A stretch of 64,000 nt of DNA from Psychrobacillus sp. FSL K6-4046 (lineage in GTDB: Bacteria; Bacillota; Bacilli; Bacillales_A; Planococcaceae). The stretch spans positions 682,001-746,000 of the forward strand of contig NZ_CP152020.1 of NCBI RefSeq assembly GCF_038624605.1, given 5' to 3'. A program made the position numbers and the translations under genes. Every line of letters begins with the position of its first letter. The first letter of the stretch is position 1. Shown one piece after another: positions 53,408 through 61,900 of this stretch. Below the pieces are notes generated by a model. It was not told where the DNA came from. It did no database searches and saw only the letters and a program-made list of their open reading frames with translations.

Positions 53408-54424
53408 ATGAAAACAGTTGAAGAGTTAGAGAATTTGATGACGCAGCCGTCCGCTGCATTGATTGATGACATGGTGAAGCTAGACGGGAATATTATGATT
53501 TTAGGTATTGGTGGGAAGATGGGACCGACGCTTGCTGTGATGGCGAAGCGCGCGATTGATGAGGCCGGCTTAGATAAAAAAGTGATTGGAGTTTCACGTT
53601 TTTCAAATGGCACGCTGCAGGATGAGCTAGAAAGTGCAGGGGTTGAAACGATTGCCTGTGATCTATTGAACGAGGACGAACTAAAGAAGCTGCCTGTTGA
53701 AAAGAACATTATTTACATGGCTGGCAATAAATTCGGGACGACTGGCAACGAGCATTTCACATGGGCGATGAACACCTATCTGCCTGGTCGAGTGGCAGAG
53801 CATTTTAAGGGCTCTAATATTGTGTCATTCTCTACGGGAAATGTGTATCCGTTAGTGCCTGTGATTGGGAGCGGCTGCGATGAGAACCACCAGGTTGCAC
53901 CGGTTGGAGAGTATGGTCAATCCTCTTTAGGAAGAGAGCGTGTGTTTACATATTTCTCAGAAAGGGACAATACGCCACTTGCGATTTTCCGCTTAAACTA
54001 CGCAATCGATATGCGTTACGGGGTTTTATTGGAAATCGCGAAGTCGGTTTATAATGAAAAGCCGCTGGATCTATCGATGGGGCATGTCAATGTCATCTGG
54101 CAAGGGGATGCGAATGAGTATGCGATCCGTTCGTTGCTTCACGCGAGCTCGCCTCCAACCGTTATCAACGTCACTGGTCCGGAGACGCTTTCTGTTCGAT
54201 GGCTGGCAAATGAGTTTGGGCGTTTGTTTGATAAGAAGCCAGTATTTGTAGGCTCTGAGCAGGAAAATGCGCTGCTAAACAATGCGAGCAAGGCTCACCA
54301 GCTGTTCGGCTACCCGCGTGTATCGATCCGTGAAATGATCGAATGGATTGCAGACTGGGTCGCGAATGACGGAGAAACGATCAATAAGCCGACTCACTTC
54401 CAGGAGAGGAAGGGTGAGTTTTAA
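53408..54424 (+). CDS. NAD-dependent epimerase/dehydratase-like protein
   Basis: 338 residues, extended SDR fold. The nucleotide-binding motif is GNIMILGIGGKMGPTLAVMA, a variant GxGxxG near residue 30. A later FSTGNVYPLVPVIGSG and VAPVGEYGQSSLGRERVF replace the usual Y-x3-K region; the Tyr is in EYGQSS with no Lys at +4, so activity may differ from typical epimerases. The start is ATG 53408 after GGGGGAAATT; an upstream ATG at 53396 is less well placed. The stop abuts the next gene. Confidence 0.85.
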   Translation: MKTVEELENLMTQPSAALIDDMVKLDGNIMILGIGGKMGPTLAVMAKRAIDEAGLDKKVIGVSRFSNGTLQDELESAGVETIACDLLNEDELKKLPVEKNIIYMAGNKFGTTGNEHFTWAMNTYLPGRVAEHFKGSNIVSFSTGNVYPLVPVIGSGCDENHQVAPVGEYGQSSLGRERVFTYFSERDNTPLAIFRLNYAIDMRYGVLLEIAKSVYNEKPLDLSMGHVNVIWQGDANEYAIRSLLHASSPPTVINVTGPETLSVRWLANEFGRLFDKKPVFVGSEQENALLNNASKAHQLFGYPRVSIREMIEWIADWVANDGETINKPTHFQERKGEF

Positions 54425-55459
54425 ATGAAAGAGGAGTTAAAACAGCATTTACATGACGGGGCGTTCATTCCGGCGCATCCACTTGCAATCACGCAAGACA
54501 AAAAACTCGACGAAGAGGCACAACGCCGTTTAACTCGATATTACTTGGAGGCAGGTGTTGGCGGGGTCGCGGTTGGTGTGCATACCACACAATTTGAGAT
54601 TCGAGATCCTCAGTTTGATTTGTATGAAACGGTATTAAAGCTTGCGATGGAGGAAATCAACAACGCAAAGCTGAATCGTCCATTCCTTAAAATCGCGGGT
54701 GCTTGTGGTAAAACAGAGCAGGCGGTAAAAGAGGCAGAAATCGCTAAAAGTTTTGGCTATGATATGGTACTATTAAGTAACGGTGGATTAAATGAATATT
54801 CCGAAAAAGAACTAGTTGAACGTACGAAAGAGGTCGCTGCTATTATTCCAGTGTTCGGCTTTTATCTGCAGCCAGCTGTAGGTGGACGGGTATTCAGCTA
54901 TGAATTTTGGGAGCAGTTCGCTGCAATCGACAATGTATTCGGTATTAAAATGGCTCCGTTTGACCGTTATTTAACGTTAGATGTGATTCGCGCAGTGAAC
55001 GCCTCTCCGAGAAGAGACGAGATTGCGCTTTATACCGGCAATGACGACAACATCGTAGTGGATTTGTTCACCAATTATAATGACAAGCAAATCGTCGGCG
55101 GCTTGCTAGGTCACTGGTCTGTATGGACACATAAGGCAGTGGAGCTTTTTGAGCAAATAAAAGAAGCGAGGGCACAGGGTCAGATTGATCCAAAGTGGTT
55201 CAGCATTGCCCAGCACGTCACGGATGCCAATGCAGCATTCTTTGATTCGAGGAACGACTTTAAGGGAAGTATTGCGGGTATCAATGAAGTGCTCAGAAGA
55301 CAGGGGCTTATGCAAGGGAACTGGTGCCTGATGGATCACGAGGTATTGAGCGAGGGCCAGCTAGAGGAAATCGATCGTGTGTACTACGCGTATCCAGAGC
55401 TGAACGACGATACATTTGTAAAGGCTTTTTTGGAAAAGGAAAGTGTAGTAAACGGTTAA
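54425..55459 (+). CDS. Dihydrodipicolinate synthase-family aldolase/lyase
   Basis: 344 residues, somewhat longer than DapA. Class I aldolase features are visible: a Tyr in FGFYLQPAVGG and the Schiff-base Lys in FGIKMAPFDRY. The rest follows the family (LARYYLEAGVGGVAVGVH-like N-terminus). Because it sits in a catabolic-type operon rather than with lysine genes, it probably cleaves or dehydrates a keto-acid sugar derivative. The substrate is unknown. SD AGGAGAGGAAGG. Confidence 0.9.
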   Translation: MKEELKQHLHDGAFIPAHPLAITQDKKLDEEAQRRLTRYYLEAGVGGVAVGVHTTQFEIRDPQFDLYETVLKLAMEEINNAKLNRPFLKIAGACGKTEQAVKEAEIAKSFGYDMVLLSNGGLNEYSEKELVERTKEVAAIIPVFGFYLQPAVGGRVFSYEFWEQFAAIDNVFGIKMAPFDRYLTLDVIRAVNASPRRDEIALYTGNDDNIVVDLFTNYNDKQIVGGLLGHWSVWTHKAVELFEQIKEARAQGQIDPKWFSIAQHVTDANAAFFDSRNDFKGSIAGINEVLRRQGLMQGNWCLMDHEVLSEGQLEEIDRVYYAYPELNDDTFVKAFLEKESVVNG

Positions 55460-55517
55460 GTAATGGAGGCACATCGATTAGGTGTGTCTTTTCTTCTATT
55501 TCAAAGGGGGGAGAGGT

Positions 55518-56828
55518 ATGGAGACAAACATAAAGGTGGGAGTAATAGGACCGCAATGGATTCGTGAGACGATGGTTAGATGCTTTGGACTTTTTCCGAA
55601 TATCCAACCGATTTTCCGTTTATCCGATGAAATAAAAGATGCAAGGAAGCTGACAACTGAGCTGTTGGACAAGGTGGATTGCTTGTTTTATTCGGGAAGA
55701 ATCCCTTATTTAGTTGCAAAGGAAGAAATACCAATCGAAACACCTGCCTTCTATATTCCACTGAAGGGAGCAGGACTCTATCAGTCTCTGTACAAGCTAA
55801 AGAGGAAGCAAAATTTCATGAACATTAGCTTGGACGGCATACAAGACAACTACATGGAGCTCATTAAAAGTAATTTAGAGGAAACGTTTACGTATCAAAA
55901 TTTCCAAGAAATCGTCTATATGGAAAACAAAGATGACGTGGTGAATTTCCATCTACAGAATGTTGAGGAGATACCTAATACGGTTGTCATTACTAGTCTC
56001 AAGCTAGTTAGTGAGCAGCTATCCGAGATGAATATTATAAACGAATGGCTAAAGCCTACGGACCAGGACATTATTGTGGCAATTGAACGTATGCTGCTTG
56101 CAACCAATCAACGAAAGCAAAAAGAGATGCAAATAATAGTAGGTCGAATCTTTATCGAAAATTCCAGTGATGCGAGTGAATTTATGTCCGAGCAGCAGGT
56201 ACATACTCGAAATCATGCCATACACCGTATGCTTCTTCAATTTGCCGATCAAATAAATGGCTATCTGATTGCGCTTAGCAGCAGTGAGTATGTATTTATC
56301 ACGAATCGAGGGATTTTCGAGCGGATTACAGAGGGCTATAAATACTTGCCAATTGTCGATGAGATGAAGAAAAAGCTGGAGGTGTCTTTATCAATAGGAG
56401 TCGGCTTCGGTTTTTCAGCGCTCGAGGCAGGATCGCATGCAAGGGTGGCACTCATTCAGGCACAGGAGCATGGAGGGGGCTGCTGCTTTATCGTTCGCGA
56501 GGATCGCAGCGTCTTTGGACCAATCGACTTGATTGTCCCGATGAAATATCCACTCACAGTGACGGATCAGCTGTTAATAAGTAAAGCAGAGCATATCGGC
56601 ATGAGTGCAGCAAACATCCAAAAGACAATGGCAGTCATCAAGCGAAAGAAGGAAAATGAATTCACGGCGCATGAGCTTTCTTCTATTTTAGGTATTACAC
56701 CAAGAAGCGCCCACCGAATTATCCAATCGTGGCTGGACGCGGAGCTCATCAAAATTATCGGGATGGAGAAAATTTCAAAGCGCGGTAGACCAAGACAAGT
56801 ATTCGCACTCGTAACAACCGAAAGCTAG
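55518..56828 (+). CDS. Transcriptional regulator with degenerate cyclase-like domain and C-terminal HTH
   Basis: 436 residues. The N-terminal 200 residues have no recognised family. The middle (about residues 205-330) has a GGDEF/GTP-cyclohydrolase-III-like fold pattern (IIVGRIFIENSSD, then VSLSIGVGFGFSALEAGSHA). The C-terminus is a winged helix-turn-helix: FTAHELSSILGITPRSAHRI. It lies inside the operon and is probably its local regulator; the ATGTCATTA palindromes at 51923 and 52076 are candidate operators. The start ATG 55518 follows GGGGGGAGAGG. Confidence 0.75.
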   Translation: METNIKVGVIGPQWIRETMVRCFGLFPNIQPIFRLSDEIKDARKLTTELLDKVDCLFYSGRIPYLVAKEEIPIETPAFYIPLKGAGLYQSLYKLKRKQNFMNISLDGIQDNYMELIKSNLEETFTYQNFQEIVYMENKDDVVNFHLQNVEEIPNTVVITSLKLVSEQLSEMNIINEWLKPTDQDIIVAIERMLLATNQRKQKEMQIIVGRIFIENSSDASEFMSEQQVHTRNHAIHRMLLQFADQINGYLIALSSSEYVFITNRGIFERITEGYKYLPIVDEMKKKLEVSLSIGVGFGFSALEAGSHARVALIQAQEHGGGCCFIVREDRSVFGPIDLIVPMKYPLTVTDQLLISKAEHIGMSAANIQKTMAVIKRKKENEFTAHELSSILGITPRSAHRIIQSWLDAELIKIIGMEKISKRGRPRQVFALVTTES

Positions 56829-56838
56829 GAGGGACTCT

Positions 56839-57699
56839 ATGAAAATAGGATTGATAGGACTAGACACTTCACATAGTGAAATATTCACCAGATTACTAAA
56901 TAACCAAGATGATCCCCATCATGTACAAGGAGCAACCATCACCCATGTTATCCCGACATTCTCGGAGGATTTAGCAATTAGCTCAAGCAGATTTACTGAC
57001 TTCTATCAAATTGTCATCAAGAAATACGGGGTAGCAGAGGTAGATACAGTTGAGGAATTAATGGGTGAGGTAGACGCCGTCATTATAGGGACAGTCGATG
57101 GGCGCAATCATCTAGACTGGTTCAAGGAAATTGTGCCTTATGGTAAGCCGGTGTTTATCGATAAGCCAGTCGTCATGAGCAGCAAGGAAATGGCAGAGGT
57201 GATTAGACTGAGCAAAAATCATGGAACACCGGTCATGAGCTCCTCTGCCTTACGTTTTTCAGAGTCGGTTATGGCGGTCCAAGGGTCAGTAGACTGGAGC
57301 AGTGGCTATTTCTACGGACCAACCCCCATGCAGGAGCAGCTAATCGGATACTTCTGGTACGGTATCCATCTAGTCGAAATGGCGGTCACACTGTTTGGGA
57401 CAGGCGTGGAGAAGGTACAGGTAGAGCAAAAGGCTGATTGCCACCATGTTCATCTGACCTACAAGGATGGTCGACATCTCATCATTCGAGGAGAAACCGA
57501 ATGGCATGGCCGTTTTGGAGCAGTATTACACTCCGCGGATGATGTACAGACATTGAAGCTATGGGAAGAAGAGAAACCTTTTTACGCTGGCTTGGTCGAG
57601 CATATAGTAGAGTTTTTTGAGACAGGGGTGGGTGCTGTTTCGTTAGAGGAAACAGCTGAGATTGTGAGGATTATTGAGGAGATTAATAAGGGATTGTAA
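56839..57699 (+). CDS. Gfo/Idh/MocA-family oxidoreductase
   Basis: 286 residues, shorter than the usual 330-380. The Rossmann fold starts MKIGLIGLDTSH and contains VDAVIIGTVDGRNHLDWFKE and the EKP-like KPVFIDKPV (active Lys region). It should oxidise or epimerise a sugar or cyclitol with NAD(P). It ends the operon at a strong terminator. The short C-terminal domain makes the substrate class uncertain. SD AGGAGGGA. Confidence 0.88.
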   Translation: MKIGLIGLDTSHSEIFTRLLNNQDDPHHVQGATITHVIPTFSEDLAISSSRFTDFYQIVIKKYGVAEVDTVEELMGEVDAVIIGTVDGRNHLDWFKEIVPYGKPVFIDKPVVMSSKEMAEVIRLSKNHGTPVMSSSALRFSESVMAVQGSVDWSSGYFYGPTPMQEQLIGYFWYGIHLVEMAVTLFGTGVEKVQVEQKADCHHVHLTYKDGRHLIIRGETEWHGRFGAVLHSADDVQTLKLWEEEKPFYAGLVEHIVEFFETGVGAVSLEETAEIVRIIEEINKGL

Positions 57700-57702
57700 G
57701 AT

Positions 57703-57740
57703 AAAAACACTATTCAAGCTAGTCTTGAGTGGTGTTTTTA
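57703..57740 (+). terminator. Terminator of the Nramp-like operon
   Basis: AAAAACACTATTCAAG with CTTGAGTGGTGTTTTT, a 16-base stem (one G-T pair) with a 5-base loop. Confidence 0.95.
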
Positions 57741-57922
57741 GGGTAGTTTAGATGTTAGAAAATTAATATAAAGGCATATAAAATTTGGTTTTTTATACTG
57801 ATTGTTCGTGTTTTCGAATAAAAAAAGTTAAATTTTATAAGAAAAATAGTATTATTACGATTATTCCGAATGATATAATAATGAAGTTATAAAAAATGAA
57901 CTTTAATCAAGGGGGAGAAAAT

Positions 57923-60163
57923 TTGTTTAGTGGGAAAAGGATTGTAGCAAGTTTTTTAGTTGTGGTTTTATTATTAGGGAATGGAATGTTTCTAAAACAA
58001 CTTCCTGTACATGCAGAAGAGAAGGATATTAATATTACCCTTCTTGCAACTTCAGATATTCATGGGCGATTTATGCCATGGGATTATGCGATAGATGGTC
58101 CGAATGTAAGCGGGAGTCTAACGCAGTTATATACCATTATCAAGCAAGTGCGAGCAGAGAATCCAAACACCATTTTATTGGATAATGGTGATTTAATACA
58201 GGACAATTCTGCAGAGCTATTTAATGATCAACCATTATCTCCTATGACTCAAGCGATTAATGCGATGGGCTATGAGGCATGGACTTTTGGTAACCATGAA
58301 TTTAACTTTGGTTTAGATGTGTTAGACAAGGTTTCTAGTCAATTCAAAGGACCTAGACTTGCAGGTAATGTATACAAGGAAAATGGGGAACGTTTTTTGC
58401 CTGCCTATACTATTATCGAGCGTGATGGAGTAAAGGTTGGAGTAATAGGGATGGTCACTCCATTAATAACTCAATATGAAAAAGGTACGGATCATCTAGA
58501 GGGTCTAGTCGTCAAGGATCCTGTAGAGGAAACGAAAAAAGCAGTGAAAGAGCTAGAAGGTAAAGTAGATGTAATGATTGGTCTTTTACATATGGGTCTT
58601 GAAAATGAAAACGGTAATCCTGGAACAGGAGTAATGGACATTGCAAATGCAGTGCCAGAGCTAGCTGGTATTTTTGCAGGGCATAACCATGTATTGATTA
58701 ACAATGAAAATGTAAATGGCGTTGTAATTACAGAGCCTGCAAAATATGGTACACATATTTCAAGAATTGATTTAACCTTCTCCAAGGATGGGGAAAAGTT
58801 AACACTAAAGGATAAGGGTGCTTCCACAATTCCAGTGAAAGCGGCAGACGGAACTACTGTTAAGTCGGATGAAGAGCTGGAAAAATTATTGCAGCCTTAC
58901 CATGAGTTCGCGCGAGCAGACGCAAATGTCGTGGTCGCACAATTAAAAGGGACAAACCTTGTTCCTCCTAATGAAATAGAGGGTATCCCAGCAGTACAAG
59001 TCCAAGAAACACCTTTGTCGGACTTTTTCCATGAGGTGATGCTTCATTATAGTAATGCAGATGTGGTAGCTCATCAGATAGATAATGACAAAGCGTCCTT
59101 AAATGTTGGACCTATCAAGAAAAAAGACATTGCTTACAACTATCAGTTTGCTGGTGGAGAAGTTTCTGTCTATGAAGTTACAGGAAAAGATTTAATGGAT
59201 TATATGGAATGGGCAGTTGGCTATTTCAATAGTACGCGTGATGGTGACGTGACAGTAAGCTTTGACAAAACTCGCCGTGCTTCCAAATATAGCACGAATG
59301 ACTTCTTCGGTAATGTGAAATACGATATCGACTTATCCGAGGCACCGGGAAAACGTATTAAAAACCTTAGAAAGCTAGACGGAACTCCGATTAAAGCAGA
59401 GGATCAATTAACTTTAGGGATGAATGCATATAGAATGGACTTTCTTCTATCTAAAGGACAAGCGTTAGAAGGGCGTAAGTTTAATATGACCTGGTCCTCC
59501 AAGGATGAAAGTGCCTATGGTGAAACTGGCGGTACCATTCGCAATCTTGCCATTAGATACTTAAAGGACGAGATGAAAGGCGAATATAAACCAACCATTC
59601 AAAACAACTGGAAAATCGTCGGTGTAGATACAAAATCTCCAGCACGAAAAGCCGTTGTAGAACTAGTCAATAAAGGAATTCTAACTGTACCTACAACGGA
59701 AGATGGAAAGTACACGAATATCGCATCCATCAATGTAAAGGATGTAATTACACAGCAGGAAATAAAGGAGCTATCAGCAAAAGCTAAAGTGGACTCCGCC
59801 CAATTTGCAAAAGTAAAAACAACAGGTGAATTCTATTTAGCTTTAGCGAAAGCATTGAATAAACCAGAACCACCAAAGGACAAAGATAAACCAGTTAAAC
59901 CAGAAGCACCGAAAGATAAGCCGGCTAAACCTGAAACACCGAAGGATAAAGCTAAACCAGTTAAACCAGCAACACCAAAAGGAAAAGTAACAGCTTACCA
60001 TTTGAATGTTCGTGCTCAAGCAGCAAACAGCGGAAAAGTGCTAGGAACCATTGCTAAAAACAAAGAAGTAGAAGTGTTGGGCAATGAAAAAGGCTGGTAT
60101 GTCATTTCCTACAAAGGTAAAAAAGGATACGTGTACAGTCGATATATTGACTTACTAAAATAA
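57923..60163 (+). CDS. Secreted 5'-nucleotidase/UDP-sugar hydrolase-like protein with SH3b domain
   Basis: 746 residues. Start TTG 57923 follows AAGGGGGAG; an upstream ATG at 57896 would lie before that site. Signal peptide about residues 1-30 (VVVLLLGNGMF...HAEE). The metallophosphatase motifs TSDIHGRF, DNGDLI, GNHEFNF and AGHNH are all present (about residues 40-230), followed by the 5'-nucleotidase C-terminal domain (about 310-550). A Pro/Lys-rich linker (KPVKPE, KPAKPE, KPVKPA units) ends in an SH3b domain (LNVRAQAANSGKVLG), which likely binds the wall. It should hydrolyse nucleotides or UDP-sugars outside the cell. A TATAAT is at 57874, but its -35 is poor. Confidence 0.93.
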   Translation: MFSGKRIVASFLVVVLLLGNGMFLKQLPVHAEEKDINITLLATSDIHGRFMPWDYAIDGPNVSGSLTQLYTIIKQVRAENPNTILLDNGDLIQDNSAELFNDQPLSPMTQAINAMGYEAWTFGNHEFNFGLDVLDKVSSQFKGPRLAGNVYKENGERFLPAYTIIERDGVKVGVIGMVTPLITQYEKGTDHLEGLVVKDPVEETKKAVKELEGKVDVMIGLLHMGLENENGNPGTGVMDIANAVPELAGIFAGHNHVLINNENVNGVVITEPAKYGTHISRIDLTFSKDGEKLTLKDKGASTIPVKAADGTTVKSDEELEKLLQPYHEFARADANVVVAQLKGTNLVPPNEIEGIPAVQVQETPLSDFFHEVMLHYSNADVVAHQIDNDKASLNVGPIKKKDIAYNYQFAGGEVSVYEVTGKDLMDYMEWAVGYFNSTRDGDVTVSFDKTRRASKYSTNDFFGNVKYDIDLSEAPGKRIKNLRKLDGTPIKAEDQLTLGMNAYRMDFLLSKGQALEGRKFNMTWSSKDESAYGETGGTIRNLAIRYLKDEMKGEYKPTIQNNWKIVGVDTKSPARKAVVELVNKGILTVPTTEDGKYTNIASINVKDVITQQEIKELSAKAKVDSAQFAKVKTTGEFYLALAKALNKPEPPKDKDKPVKPEAPKDKPAKPETPKDKAKPVKPATPKGKVTAYHLNVRAQAANSGKVLGTIAKNKEVEVLGNEKGWYVISYKGKKGYVYSRYIDLLK

Positions 60164-60169
60164 TGGATC

Positions 60170-60206
60170 TAACACTCATTCGGAAATCCCGTATGAGTGT
60201 TTTTAA
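60170..60206 (+). terminator. Terminator of the nucleotidase gene
   Basis: AACACTCAT (60171-60179) pairs with ATGAGTGTT (60193-60201), followed by TTTT. Confidence 0.85.
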
Positions 60207-60221
60207 TATGGGACGGTAGAA

Positions 60222-60661
60222 CCTTGCGGAAACGGGAGTGAACCTTGCAGAGATGAGAGTGAACCTTGCGGAGAAGGAGGAGAACCTTGCAGAGACGGTA
60301 GAGCCTTGCAGAGATGGGAGTGAACCTTGCGGAGACGGGAGAAAACCTTGCGGAAACGGGAGAGAACCTTGCAGAGATGGGAGAAAACCTTGCAGAGATG
60401 AGGGATAACCTTGCAGAGACGGGAAAGAACCTTGCAGAGACGGGGGAACCTTGCGGAAACGGGAGAGAACCTTGCAGAGATAGAGGAGAACCTTGCAGAG
60501 ACGGAGAAGAACCTTGCAGAGATGGAAGAGAACCTTGTAGAGACGGAGGATAACCTTGCAGAAACGGCAGAACCTTGCGGAGACGAGGTAGAACCTTGCA
60601 GAGACGGGAAAGAACCTTGCAGAGACGGACGAAAACCTTGCACAAAAGGGAAAACCCCTTG
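60222..60661. repeat. 21-bp-period array, 22 units of AACCTTGCAGAGACGGGAG
   Basis: CCTTG starts at 60222, 60243, 60264, 60285, 60304, 60325, 60346, 60367, 60388, 60409, 60430, 60449, 60470, 60491, 60512, 60533, 60554, 60573, 60594, 60615, 60636 and 60657. The spacing is 21 everywhere except for three 19-base steps. AACCTTGC is nearly invariant and the next 12 bases vary. The array fills the convergent gap between the nucleotidase and alcohol dehydrogenase genes. Open frames in several phases across it are by-products. Confidence 0.95.
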
Positions 60662-60715
60662 CTCCACAAAAAATCCCCATGCCACCAACCGACACAGGGA
60701 CTAACCAAAACAAAT

Positions 60716-61888
60716 CTACTCCACAATCTCTCCATCAAAAGCTGCTCGATAAATTGCAACAATCTCTTTTTCACCTAACTCCAATGGACTGCGAGCCAAA
60801 ATGCGCTTCTGTTTTGTTGCGTCTTCCGTCAAGCTTTCTAAGGCGTTTTCTGGAATCTCGAACCCTTGTAGGGTAGAAGGGATTCCTACGTCTTCTACTA
60901 ATCTCTTTAGCTCAGCGACGCATTTATAGGATGCTTCCTCCTGAGATAGATTACTAGAGCTGAAGCCCATTGCTTCGTATATATCTTTCATGCGTTTATC
61001 GCAGCTTTTGCGTATGTAGCCCATAACATAAGGGAGCAGGACGGCGTTGGAATCTCCGTGGGCGATATGGAACTGGCCGCCTAGCGGATACGCGAGTGCA
61101 TGCACACCAGCAACTCCTGCGTTGAAGAAGGCAAGGCCGGCTAGATAGCTGCCGTAACTCATATCGGTACGAGCTTGTTTGTCTTCACCGTTCGATACAG
61201 CGGTACGAATGGAATTGCTGATTAGACGAATGGCCTGTAAAGCTAACGCATCGGAAACAGGACTTGCATTTTTCGAGATATACGCCTCAACTGCATGAGT
61301 TAGTGCATCAACGCCAGTAGCAGCAGTAACCTTAGGAGGTAATGAAACCGTTAACGCAGGATCGACAATAGCGACATCTGCCAATAAATAATCATGCGTC
61401 ACAACATCCTTAGTAGTCTCTAAAGATAGCACCGATATATTCGTAACCTCTGAGCCTGTTCCAGATGTAGTAGGGATTAAAATCGTCGGTAATCCTTTAT
61501 GAGTAATCTGCTTTGAGCCAGTTAAGTTCAAGTAATCAGCTACATTTCCTTCATGAGAAGCTAGAACTCCTGCAAGCTTCGATAAATCGAGCGCACTGCC
61601 GCCACCGACACCGATGACCATGTCAAAGGCATGCTCACGAGTGTAGGAAACTAGCTTTTCGCCAATAGCTAAAGGTGGCTCGGGCACGACTTCTGTATAG
61701 ATATCAACCGTGTAACCTGCCGACTCTAGTGGCTCCGATACTTGATTCGTTAAACCGATTTCCTTTAAAAATGGATCGGTGACAATCAGTATTTTCTTTA
61801 CTTTAAATCGTTCCACTTCAGCTAGTAGATGGGATAGTGCATCCCATCCTGTGTAGCTGATTGGTGTGAACGTAATTTTTTCTGACAT
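60716..61888 (-). CDS. Iron-containing alcohol dehydrogenase
   Basis: 390 residues. Group III ADH with the nucleotide loop GVGGGSALDLSK and TSGTGSEVTN, and metal-site blocks NAGVAGVHALAYPLGGQFHI and AHGDSNAVLLP. It reduces or oxidises short alcohols or sugar-derived alcohols with NAD(P). ATG 61888 has AAGGAG 8 bases upstream; an earlier GTG is not needed. It follows the aldehyde dehydrogenase by 12 bases, so the pair likely acts in one pathway. Confidence 0.92.
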   Translation of the reverse strand: MSEKITFTPISYTGWDALSHLLAEVERFKVKKILIVTDPFLKEIGLTNQVSEPLESAGYTVDIYTEVVPEPPLAIGEKLVSYTREHAFDMVIGVGGGSALDLSKLAGVLASHEGNVADYLNLTGSKQITHKGLPTILIPTTSGTGSEVTNISVLSLETTKDVVTHDYLLADVAIVDPALTVSLPPKVTAATGVDALTHAVEAYISKNASPVSDALALQAIRLISNSIRTAVSNGEDKQARTDMSYGSYLAGLAFFNAGVAGVHALAYPLGGQFHIAHGDSNAVLLPYVMGYIRKSCDKRMKDIYEAMGFSSSNLSQEEASYKCVAELKRLVEDVGIPSTLQGFEIPENALESLTEDATKQKRILARSPLELGEKEIVAIYRAAFDGEIVE

Positions 61889-61900
61889 ACTGCTCACTCC

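Noticed and set aside
60222-60661. CRISPR array
   Set aside because: Units are 21 bases with an 8-base core and no unique spacers of 30 or more bases; no cas genes.
60102-60778. Several overlapping frames in the 21-bp array, rich in SARF or NLAE repeats
   Set aside because: Because 21 is a multiple of three, any frame repeats as a peptide; all frames look alike and none has a ribosome binding site.
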